Assembly: GCF_020217185.1 (NCBI RefSeq) | Contig: NZ_JAIWNX010000205.1 | Coordinates: 1 to 10,000, forward strand | Length of the DNA: 10,000 nucleotides | Direction: 5' to 3' | Origin: Asticcacaulis sp. | GTDB lineage: Bacteria > Pseudomonadota > Alphaproteobacteria > Caulobacterales > Caulobacteraceae | Shown: piece by piece, positions 1 to 6,165 of the stretch | How the letters are laid out: each line of letters starts with the position of its first letter | How positions within the stretch are numbered: the first letter of the stretch is position 1 | The notes under the pieces: generated by a model | Told to the model about the DNA's origin: nothing | What the model saw: only the letters and a program-made list of their open reading frames with translations | The model's database searches: none | Position numbers and translations under genes: made by a program

Positions 1-2103
1 ACGCTTACCGACCGCAGTCGGGCTCAGGGCGTCCTTGGTGATCTCGGCCTTGGTGTAGGTGGCCCCACCGTTGAGGCTGAGATTGCCGATGCGATAGGCG
101 CCTTCAAACTCGATGCCCTTGGCCTCGTACACGCGGTCAAAGAACCTCTGCGAGGTGGCTTCGAAATTCTGCTCCTCGGTTTCGGCAGCAAAGGCCGTCA
201 CGAAGACACTGAGCGGGCCGCTGCGGTACTTCACACCGGCTTCGGTTTGCTTGACGAAGTCGATGGCGTCTTCACGCGACACCGAACCGTCGTCGCGCAC
301 CTTACCGAACAGCAGGCGGTCAGCATTGGCGCGCGCGCCCTTCGAGTAGCGGGCGAAGTAGGACAGGTGGTCCGTAGCGCGGTAATTGGCCCCCAGCGAG
401 TAGGAGGTGTAGCTCCAGTTATAATTGACCGGCTTGGCCGCCGCATAATTGACGAACGAGACGCTCTTTTCCGGATTGGAGATGACGCCGTCGCCATTGA
501 CGTCGAAATTGGCCATCTGGGTTGAGGCGGCATAGGTGCCGCGCGCCTTGCCTTCGTCCTGACGCACCGAGGCTTCGAGCGTCAGCTTGCCCCACTCGCC
601 GCTGGCAATCACATAGGGGGCCACAATGTCGTACTGCACATCATAATGACGGGTGCAGCAATTGCCCCACACCGGCACGCCATAGGCGAACAGGCCGTTT
701 TGCGACAGGTTGGTGTTGCCGGCATAGAGGTTGAGCAGGCTCGCATTATCACCGGCCACTTCCATGGCATAGCTGTTCCACACCCAGTCCATATTGATCG
801 TCTGCGACGAATTATAGAGACCGAAGGTCAGGTCGATCTTCGAGCCCAGGGCGTCAAACGTCTTTTGCAGCTTGAGGTCGTTGGCCGAATTGTCGAGGCT
901 GTTCAGGCGGGTATTGAAGGTGTGCATGATCATGGCCAGCCCCGTATAGGTCGAACCGGCATTCGGCCCATTGGCCACCACAAGCCGCGTCCCCGCCGTT
1001 CCCAGAGCCGAGTTAATACCCGAAACAATCTCCGCCGAAGTGCCCACCGTCGCCGGGAAGGGCGCGATAAAGTTGGCCTCGGTCTTGGCGAAGCGGAACT
1101 TGTCGTTCAGCGTCCAGCCACCGCCGATATCGAACTGCGCTTCGCCATTGAAGACGAGGCTTTTCGGGGCCATGCCGTCGCGCACATTGGTCACGGAGCG
1201 ATTGTTGCTGCCGTTCAAACCGGCGTCCTGCATGAAATAGACCGAGTGGATGGTGTCGGACTTGGCATCCAGCCCCGGTGCCGACGACCATTTCGGGTCG
1301 CCATTGGTGCCCGTCACCTTCATCGGCATAGGCAGGTAGCCGATCGACTTGTCATTCAGATATTTGACGCCCAGACGCACGAAGCCGTTATCGAACTTGC
1401 GCGTAATATTGGCCTTGATCTGCCCGCCCTGATTGGCGGTGTAGCCGGCCTTGCGCGGCCCTTCGCCGGAGCGGTAGAAGCCGCCGATATGGAAGTCGAT
1501 CTTATCCGACAGGGCGCCGCCATATTCAAAATCACCGCGCGTCTGACCGAAGTCGATACCCTGCGTCAGTTGCAGCGTGCCACCTTCCTTCGCGCCGGTC
1601 TTGGAGATGATGTTGATGATGCCGCCCGGCGAATTGGAGGCCAGGGTTGAGGCGGTGCCGCCGCGGATGGCTTCGACGCGGCCGACCGTCAGATCGGTAC
1701 GCAGAAAGATGTCGGCATTACCAAAGGCGATGTCGCCGAACTCCAGAATGGGCAGGCCGTCTTCCTGAAGCTGAAGGAATTTGGCCCCGCCCGCCGCGAC
1801 CGGCAGGCCGCGCACGGCGATATTGGCATTGCCTTCGCCGCCCGTCGATTCGGAGCGCACGCCGGGGATGTTGCGAAAGACTTCGGCGGCCGAACGCGGC
1901 GCAAACTTCTGCATGTCTTCGACCTGAATAGCGCTAACCGAGATCGAGGTGTCGAGCTTGTTGGCCTTGCGCGCCACACCGGTGACGACCACCTCGGTGA
2001 CGCCTGAATCGGCAGACTGATCCTGCGCAGAAGCGGGTGAACCCAGCACTGCCATGAGCGCCACCAACGAAACGCCGCCGGTCGTCCATATCGACTTTGA
2101 CAT
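1..2103 (-). CDS. TonB-dependent outer-membrane receptor, probable sucrose transporter (C-terminus off window)
   Basis: Reading leftward from the ATG at 2101-2103, the frame stays open to base 1, giving 701 residues without the C-terminal end. Residues 1-26 form a signal peptide (charged start, hydrophobic core, ASA before QDQ). A TonB-box-like TEVVVTG follows at 36-42. The plug domain runs to about residue 170, with the family motifs NIPGVR, VRGLP, VEAIRGG and GGIINIISK. The rest is beta-barrel-like, with aromatic-rich alternating strands. Known family role: energy-dependent uptake across the outer membrane using TonB-ExbBD. Sucrose as substrate is inferred from the divergent amylosucrase and fructokinase genes, as in the Xanthomonas sux locus; another glucoside is possible. 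Residues 534-545 form an EF-hand-like loop, and an adjacent Cys-Cys pair lies in the barrel half (near 655). The start is supported by AGGAGG six bases upstream. Receptors of this class usually run 750-950 residues, so only the last strands should be missing. Confidence 0.93.
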   Translation of the reverse strand, partial: MSKSIWTTGGVSLVALMAVLGSPASAQDQSADSGVTEVVVTGVARKANKLDTSISVSAIQVEDMQKFAPRSAAEVFRNIPGVRSESTGGEGNANIAVRGLPVAAGGAKFLQLQEDGLPILEFGDIAFGNADIFLRTDLTVGRVEAIRGGTASTLASNSPGGIINIISKTGAKEGGTLQLTQGIDFGQTRGDFEYGGALSDKIDFHIGGFYRSGEGPRKAGYTANQGGQIKANITRKFDNGFVRLGVKYLNDKSIGYLPMPMKVTGTNGDPKWSSAPGLDAKSDTIHSVYFMQDAGLNGSNNRSVTNVRDGMAPKSLVFNGEAQFDIGGGWTLNDKFRFAKTEANFIAPFPATVGTSAEIVSGINSALGTAGTRLVVANGPNAGSTYTGLAMIMHTFNTRLNSLDNSANDLKLQKTFDALGSKIDLTFGLYNSSQTINMDWVWNSYAMEVAGDNASLLNLYAGNTNLSQNGLFAYGVPVWGNCCTRHYDVQYDIVAPYVIASGEWGKLTLEASVRQDEGKARGTYAASTQMANFDVNGDGVISNPEKSVSFVNYAAAKPVNYNWSYTSYSLGANYRATDHLSYFARYSKGARANADRLLFGKVRDDGSVSREDAIDFVKQTEAGVKYRSGPLSVFVTAFAAETEEQNFEATSQRFFDRVYEAKGIEFEGAYRIGNLSLNGGATYTKAEITKDALSPTAVGKR

Positions 2104-2109
2104 ATTATT

Positions 2110-2115
2110 CCTCCT
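2110..2115 (-). promoter_or_regulatory. Ribosome-binding site of the TonB-dependent receptor
   Basis: On the minus strand this reads AGGAGG, a full match to the Shine-Dalgarno consensus, six bases before the ATG at 2103. It fixes the receptor start and gives a sensible signal peptide. Confidence 0.8.
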
Positions 2116-2202
2116 GATGAAGCGCGTGGCTTCGCATTTTTCATTACGTCCGGACGGGATCTTTGAGTCTCGCTCCGGGCCTGGTTCGGAAAGCATCATT
2201 TA

Positions 2203-2218
2203 TTGTAAACGTTTTCAA
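2203..2218. promoter_or_regulatory. LacI/GalR-family operator upstream of the receptor
   Basis: The sequence TTGTAAACGTTTTCAA is a 16-bp palindrome centred on CG with a single mismatched pair. This is the typical layout of LacI/GalR-family operators (AAACG|TTT core). It lies about 100 bases before the receptor start. On the minus strand a TACAAT hexamer at 2207-2202 could be a -10 box overlapping the operator, which would fit repression released by a sugar, but the matching -35 is weak. Sugar-use loci with TonB-dependent receptors in Caulobacterales and Xanthomonas are commonly controlled by such regulators. The regulator gene is not in the window. Confidence 0.6.
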
Positions 2219-2361
2219 GTTAATTCTTTCTAAAGCCGCCGATTCAGACCCAAAAGAGCCGGGATTTGGCATTTTTGCCACAGCCAAGCCTTTCAAATTC
2301 GTCAAATCGGTATAGGTCAGCGATATTTAACTTGTAATCCTTTTCATTTTGAATGTATCTA

Positions 2362-2433
2362 AAGGCAGGACGCGGTTGCGATCCCTCTTCCCTACCCTTG
2401 GGCCGCCGACGTGTGTTCGGCGGCCCGCTTTTT
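2362..2433 (+). ncRNA. Possible small RNA or short leader transcript ending at an intrinsic terminator
   Basis: A strong plus-strand terminator lies where no plus-strand gene ends: the neighbouring gene to the left is transcribed away from it. Something short must therefore be transcribed into it, either a small RNA or an attenuated leader of the amylosucrase operon. A loose promoter guess is TTGTAA at 2332-2337 with TATCTA at 2356-2361 (18-base spacer), which would start a transcript of about 70 bases near 2365. The transcript would contain a pyrimidine-rich CCCTCTTCCCTACCC stretch (2382-2396) able to pair with Shine-Dalgarno-like sequences. The 5' end is a guess and no known RNA family was recognised. 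Confidence 0.25.
2400..2433 (+). terminator. Intrinsic terminator
   Basis: A perfect 10-bp GC-rich stem, GGGCCGCCGA (2400-2409) against TCGGCGGCCC (2417-2426), with a 7-base loop, is followed by GC and five T residues (2429-2433). The T run is only on the plus-strand side, so it terminates rightward transcription. It lies 120 bases before the amylosucrase start. Confidence 0.72.
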
Positions 2434-2448
2434 CAGACCGGGAACTTC

Positions 2449-2551
2449 AGAGCGTATTTCGTTCAGATTGAATCGAAATATCGCTCTAAATTTTTGATTT
2501 TAACGCGCTTTTTTATCCGAAAAGTGCGTCACACTTTTCGGAAAGCGCTCT
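2449..2551 (+). repeat. Composite palindromic intergenic repeat, copy 1
   Basis: This element is bounded by AGAGCG and CGCTCT and is made of two hairpins. The first (2449-2487) pairs AGAGCGTATTTCG with CGAAATATCGCTCT, leaving single-base bulges. The second (2505-2548) has a 10-bp stem CCGAAAAGTG/CACTTTTCGG with a 5-base loop, a TTTAT bulge at 2512-2516 and a 7-bp outer stem GCGCTTT/AAAGCGC. An inverted relative occurs at 8752-8853. Rhizobia and other alphaproteobacteria carry interspersed elements of similar design (RIME-like, with CCGAAAAGTG...TTTTCGG cores); this link is from memory. The right arm ends one base before the amylosucrase ATG and includes its likely ribosome-binding site. Confidence 0.75.
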
Positions 2552-2552
2552 G

Positions 2553-4316
2553 ATGCCCGATACGATTCATGCCTCTGCTGATCTGTCCTGCGACCCGCTG
2601 TGGCGTCAGGCGGAGGCCTGCCTGCGCACGCTTTATTGTGGCGATCCCCGCTTTGAACACAGCCTCAACGACCTGAAAGTCCGCGTGGCCGATGCGCGCA
2701 GCACGCGTCCGACCGCCCTGCGTCACCTCGATATCGCCCGCGCCGATACGCCCAACTGGTTCCTTAAACCCGGCCGCCCCGCCTATTGCACCTATATCGA
2801 CCGTTTCGCGGGTACGCTTGAAGGTACGGCGCAGCACCTCGACTATCTCGAAGGCCTTAAGGTCGGCATATTCCACCCCCTGCCCCTGCTGAAACCGCGC
2901 GAAGGCAATTCGGATGGCGGCTTTGCCGTGGCTGATTACCGCGAGGTCGATCCGCGTCTGGGGACCATGGAGAATTTACGGACGCTGGCGGCTGAGTTGC
3001 GGGTACGCGACATGTCGCTGGTGCTCGACATGGTGTGCAATCACACGGCGCGCGAACACCCCTGGGCGCAGAAGATGCTGGCCGGTGACCCAGCCTTTGC
3101 CGACTTCTATATCGTGCTCGACTCAGCGAATGAGGTCGCCGAATGGGAAGCGGCGCTTCAGGACGTTTTCCCGGACACCGCGCCGGGCAGCTTCACCTAT
3201 GACGCCGAAGCCGGTGGCTATGTGTGGACGACCTTCTATCCGTTTCAGTGGGACCTGAACTACGCCAATCCGCGCGTCTTTGTCGAAATGGCCGACAGCC
3301 TGTTCTTTCTGGCCAATGCCGGGGTGGAGGGTTTCCGCCTCGATTCGACGGCCTATCTGTGGAAGCGCAAGGGCACGATCAGCCGCAACCTGCCGGAAAC
3401 GCACCTGATCCTTCAGGCGCTACGCGCCCTGCTGACCCTTGTGGCGCCTTCGACCTTCCTGCTGGCCGAAGCCATCGAATCGCAGGCCTCGGTCCTGCCC
3501 TTCTTCGGTACGCCGCAGGCGCGTGAATGCGATCTGGCCTATAATAACGGCGTCATGACCGCCCTGTGGGGCGCCCTGGCCGATCAGAAGGCCGATGTGC
3601 TCAAGACCACCATTGAACGGGCCGGGGAAAAGCCGGGGCATGGCCACTGGCTGAACTATGTGCGCTGCCATGACGACATAATCTGGCTGGCCCTGTCCGA
3701 TACGGCCGCGCCGGAACGCCTCACACACTGGTCCGATTTCTTTGCCGGCAAGGGCTCCTATGCGAAGGGCGAGGCGTTTCAGGCCCCTGAAGGCTTCCCG
3801 GCCTCCGGTTGCGGCATGGCGGCCAGCCTGTGCGGCGGCAAGGATGACCCGCAGATGCCCGCCCGCCTCAAGCTGCTTTATGGTGTCACCTACGCGCTCG
3901 AAGGCGTGCCGCTGCTGTATATGGGCGACGAAATCGCGCTGGAAAATTTCGACGCCTATCGCGACGATCCGGACCTGAAGGACGAGGTGCGCTGGCTGCA
4001 TCGCCCGGTGATGGACTGGGACAGGGCCGAGCGCCGCCATGTGCCCGGCTCTGTTGAACACGACATGTACGCCTTCCACCGGCAACTGGCCGACACCCTG
4101 TCGGGGCTCGATTTCACGCCGGGGCAGGCCGTGCGCACTGAGGCTGATGAGCGTCTGGTGATTATCGAACGCCCCCTTGCAGCGGGCCGTTTTGTCTGCG
4201 TCGCCAATCTTAGCGCCGAACCCGTCATCCATTCGGTCGCGGGCCGCGTACTGATAGGCTCAGACAATGACACCCTGCCCGCCTATGGGCTGCGCTGGTT
4301 TATCGAAGAGGCCTGA
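2553..4316 (+). CDS. GH13 amylosucrase or sucrose hydrolase
   Basis: This 587-residue protein matches the amylosucrase group of glycoside hydrolase family 13 along its length. It cleaves sucrose, either transferring glucose to an alpha-1,4-glucan or hydrolysing it. From Neisseria amylosucrase as I recall it, the nucleophile corresponds to D264 (FRLDSTAY), the acid/base to E306 (LLAEAIE) and the transition-state stabiliser to D374 (RCHDDI, with H373). The pocket-closing salt bridge corresponds to D121 (NSDGGFAV) and R480 (DEVRWLHRP). An N-terminal helical part (about 1-75) precedes the barrel, which starts at AYCTYIDRFAGTLEG. A beta-sandwich ends the chain. No signal peptide is seen, so it should be cytoplasmic. 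It is somewhat shorter than the Neisseria enzyme (about 636). Sequence reading alone does not separate amylosucrase from Xanthomonas-type sucrose hydrolase. The start has only a modest GGAAAG ribosome-binding site (2540-2545), lying inside a repeat hairpin. It is followed after 2 nt by a fructokinase gene. Confidence 0.9.
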   Translation: MPDTIHASADLSCDPLWRQAEACLRTLYCGDPRFEHSLNDLKVRVADARSTRPTALRHLDIARADTPNWFLKPGRPAYCTYIDRFAGTLEGTAQHLDYLEGLKVGIFHPLPLLKPREGNSDGGFAVADYREVDPRLGTMENLRTLAAELRVRDMSLVLDMVCNHTAREHPWAQKMLAGDPAFADFYIVLDSANEVAEWEAALQDVFPDTAPGSFTYDAEAGGYVWTTFYPFQWDLNYANPRVFVEMADSLFFLANAGVEGFRLDSTAYLWKRKGTISRNLPETHLILQALRALLTLVAPSTFLLAEAIESQASVLPFFGTPQARECDLAYNNGVMTALWGALADQKADVLKTTIERAGEKPGHGHWLNYVRCHDDIIWLALSDTAAPERLTHWSDFFAGKGSYAKGEAFQAPEGFPASGCGMAASLCGGKDDPQMPARLKLLYGVTYALEGVPLLYMGDEIALENFDAYRDDPDLKDEVRWLHRPVMDWDRAERRHVPGSVEHDMYAFHRQLADTLSGLDFTPGQAVRTEADERLVIIERPLAAGRFVCVANLSAEPVIHSVAGRVLIGSDNDTLPAYGLRWFIEEA

Positions 4317-4318
4317 TC

Positions 4319-5206
4319 ATGCCCTATTTCGCAGCCCTTGAGGTCGGCGGTACCAAGGTCAATGTCGCTGCCGGTTCCTGCCCCGACGACCTTCAAACCC
4401 TGCGCATCCCCACGCGCGCCCCGCAAGAGACGTGGCCGGAGGTGCTGCGGGCGCTCGACACCCTTTCGCAGGGGTGCGCCTTCGACGCCATTGGCATAGC
4501 CAGCTTTGGCCCCATCGACGTCAATCCCCAGAGCCCCACCTATGGCCACTTTCGCAAGACGCCCAAGCCGGGCTGGAGCGGTTTCGACCTGCTGAGCCCG
4601 TTGACCGAGGCCTATCCCGAAGTGCCGATCGGCCTCGATACGGACGTCAATGGCGCGGCCCTCGGTGAAAAACGCTGGGGCGGGGCCAAAGACCTCGACA
4701 CCTTTGTCTATGTGACGGTGGGAACGGGTCTGGGCGTCGGGCTGGTCGTTGCCGATCAGCCGGTGCACGGCCTTCTGCACCCCGAAGCCGGGCATATCCG
4801 CGTGCGCCGCCACCCGGACGACACCTATGCCGGTCATTGCCCCTTCCACGGTGACTGCTGCGAAGGCTTAAGCTGCGGTCCGGCCATCGAAGCGCGCACG
4901 GGACACAAGGCCGAGACCCTGCCGCCCGACCACGCCGTGTGGGGTATGGTGGGCGACTATCTGGGGCAGTTGTTCTGCAATCTGGCCCTGATCACCTCGG
5001 CCCAGCGGATTCTGGTGGGTGGCGGGGTCGGGCTGAATGAGCCCGTCCTTAACGCCTCGCGTCAGACCTGCCACCGGCTGCTCAATGGCTATCTGGAGGC
5101 GCTGGAGTCTGCCGACAGTATGGACCGCTATATTCAGGCCGCAAATCTGGGCGATCGTGCGGGGATGCTGGGAGCGATCGAACTGGCCCGCCGGGCGTTG
5201 GACTAA
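4319..5206 (+). CDS. ROK-family fructokinase
   Basis: This 295-residue sugar kinase should phosphorylate the fructose released from sucrose to fructose 6-phosphate in the cytoplasm. The N-terminal EVGGTK (residues 8-13) is the ATP phosphate-binding loop of ROK kinases. D109 in LDTDVNGAALGE is the probable catalytic base. The HPEAGH motif (154-159) and CPFHGDCCEG (from C174) supply the usual zinc-site ligands, probably H159, C174, H177 and C180. This C-x2-H-x2-C form, followed by GLSCGPAIE, is typical of the fructokinase branch rather than of glucokinases or NagC-type repressors, and there is no DNA-binding N-terminus. A second ATP-site signature is VGTGLGVGLV. The ATG lies 2 nt after the amylosucrase stop. 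A GAAGAGG ribosome-binding site (4305-4311) sits in the end of that gene, so the two are surely co-transcribed. Mannose or another hexose as substrate is less likely given the context. Confidence 0.92.
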   Translation: MPYFAALEVGGTKVNVAAGSCPDDLQTLRIPTRAPQETWPEVLRALDTLSQGCAFDAIGIASFGPIDVNPQSPTYGHFRKTPKPGWSGFDLLSPLTEAYPEVPIGLDTDVNGAALGEKRWGGAKDLDTFVYVTVGTGLGVGLVVADQPVHGLLHPEAGHIRVRRHPDDTYAGHCPFHGDCCEGLSCGPAIEARTGHKAETLPPDHAVWGMVGDYLGQLFCNLALITSAQRILVGGGVGLNEPVLNASRQTCHRLLNGYLEALESADSMDRYIQAANLGDRAGMLGAIELARRALD

Positions 5207-5227
5207 GCACATTTTTACGCGTGCCCC

Positions 5228-5263
5228 AAAGCCGCGCAGTGCGGCCTTACGCGGCGTGGCTTT
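5228..5263 (+). other. Stem-loop after the fructokinase gene, possible weak terminator
   Basis: AAAGCCGCGC (5228-5237) pairs with GCGTGGCTTT (5254-5263) over 10 bp including one G-U. Beyond an A-G mismatch, 5239-5241 can pair with 5250-5252. The loop is GC-rich and there is no T run afterwards, so it is not a classic intrinsic terminator. It may reduce read-through from the sugar genes into ku or act as an mRNA 3' end. Confidence 0.35.
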
Positions 5264-5268
5264 AGGCT

Positions 5269-5288
5269 GGCCTCCTCATCCGGAGGTC
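5269..5288 (+). promoter_or_regulatory. Ku ribosome-binding site inside a small hairpin
   Basis: GGAGG at 5282-5286 lies six bases before the ku ATG and is a good Shine-Dalgarno. It can pair with CCTCC at 5271-5275 across a 6-base loop, and one G-U and one G-C pair extend the stem to 7 bp. If formed in mRNA, this would partly mask the start of ku translation. Complementarity is seen directly; a regulatory role is inference. Confidence 0.4.
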
Positions 5289-5292
5289 CGTC

Positions 5293-6165
5293 ATGGCGCT
5301 TCGCCCCTACTGGAGCGGCAATCTGCGGCTGTCGCTTGTTACCCTGCCCGTCAATGTCTATTCGGCGCTCAACCGTTCGCGTCAGATTCCGCTGAAGGAA
5401 ATCTATCGCAAGACGGGCGAGCGCGTGCACCGGCTCAACGTCACCGAAGACGGCACCGAGGTCGAGCGCGACGAGATCATCAAGGGCTATGAGGTCGAAA
5501 AGGGCGAATACGTTCTGATCGAGCCCGACGAGATCAAGGATTTGAAAATCCCGTCCTCGCGCACGCTCGATATCGTGCAGTTCGTGCCCGCCGAAGAGAT
5601 TGACGACCTCTATTTCGACGCCCCCTATTTCGTCGCGCCGCAGAAAAACGCCGATGAGCAGACCTTTGCGGTCATTCGCGATGCGCTGAGGCAATCAAAG
5701 ACGACCGGCATCGGGCAACTGGCCATTGCCGGGCGTGAGCGCCTGTGCACCATCCGCCCGTGCGGATCGGGCCTGATCCTGCAAACCCTGCGCTATGAAG
5801 ACGAGTTGCGCGATTCCGACCCCTATTTCGACGACATCACGAAAAAGGCCGCGGCCTCCGAGGAACTCGATCTGGCGCGCGAACTGATCAAGCGCAAGAC
5901 CGCGAAGTTTGATCCGGGCCGCTTCCACGACCATTACCGCGAAGCCTTGCAGGAGCTGATCGAGGCCAAGGTCGAAAACCGTGAGCCGGTGGCCGTTGAG
6001 GAAGATCGCCCCGTCGCCAAGGTCATCAACCTGATGGATGCCCTGCGCAAAAGCCTCAAAGACCCGGAGCCGGCACCACCAAAGGCCGAAAAGCGTGCGC
6101 GCAAAACCCCGGCCAAACGCAAAAAGGCCCCGGCAAAGACGGCCGCCCGCAAGAAGGCCAGCTAG
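5293..6165 (+). CDS. ku: Ku, non-homologous end-joining DNA-end-binding protein
   Basis: This 290-residue protein is a standard bacterial Ku, which forms a homodimeric ring on broken double-stranded DNA ends and recruits LigD. The start MALRPYWSGNLRLSLVTLPVNVY and the following IYRKTGERVHR are typical of the family. The Ku core beta-barrel covers roughly residues 1-190, followed by the helical part (ELIKRKTAKFDPGRFHDHY). The conserved VINLMDALRKSL comes just before the C-terminal extension. The last 35 or so residues are rich in Lys, Arg, Ala and Pro (KRARKTPAKRKKAPAK and onward). Such basic tails in bacterial Ku are known to aid DNA binding. Its stop codon is directly followed by the ligD start. 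An 86-base gap with two small stem-loops separates it from the fructokinase gene, so it may have its own promoter, though none is obvious. Confidence 0.97.
   Translation: MALRPYWSGNLRLSLVTLPVNVYSALNRSRQIPLKEIYRKTGERVHRLNVTEDGTEVERDEIIKGYEVEKGEYVLIEPDEIKDLKIPSSRTLDIVQFVPAEEIDDLYFDAPYFVAPQKNADEQTFAVIRDALRQSKTTGIGQLAIAGRERLCTIRPCGSGLILQTLRYEDELRDSDPYFDDITKKAAASEELDLARELIKRKTAKFDPGRFHDHYREALQELIEAKVENREPVAVEEDRPVAKVINLMDALRKSLKDPEPAPPKAEKRARKTPAKRKKAPAKTAARKKAS

Larger units (their letters stand above)
2104..2552. other. Divergent intergenic region between the receptor and amylosucrase genes
   Basis: These 449 bases hold no convincing gene. From left to right they contain the receptor's ribosome-binding site and leader, a LacI-type operator (2203-2218), a small TGGCA-TTTT-TGCCA palindrome of unknown use (2267-2280), an AT-rich stretch (about 2281-2365) that could hold a plus-strand promoter, an intrinsic terminator (2400-2433), and a composite palindromic repeat (2449-2551). 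No clear -35/-10 pair for the amylosucrase gene could be picked out. The AT-rich composition contrasts with the GC-rich genes on both sides. Confidence 0.7.

Noticed and set aside
646..1650. A 334-codon plus-strand open frame
   Set aside because: It is antisense to the TonB-dependent receptor, whose family motifs are clear. The frame has low-complexity composition typical of GC-rich shadows and no recognisable domain.
2267..2280. TGGCA-TTTT-TGCCA as a sigma-54 promoter
   Set aside because: The GG to GC spacing is seven bases instead of the required ten, so it is only a small palindrome of unknown role.
2360..2396. A tRNA 3'-end-like segment (GGTTGCGATCC resembling a T-arm)
   Set aside because: The loop has an extra base, no matching acceptor stem, anticodon arm or D arm is found upstream, and there is no integrase gene nearby, so it is not a tRNA or attachment-site remnant.
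2353..2553. A 66-codon plus-strand frame ending in TGATG at the amylosucrase start, possible leader peptide
   Set aside because: It runs through the terminator and the repeat hairpins, has no Shine-Dalgarno and a composition set by the repeat. The overlap with the start is noted as a finding detail but not called a gene.
3420..4232. A 270-codon minus-strand open frame
   Set aside because: It is antisense to the amylosucrase catalytic domain and resembles no known protein; a mirror-frame artefact of biased codon use.
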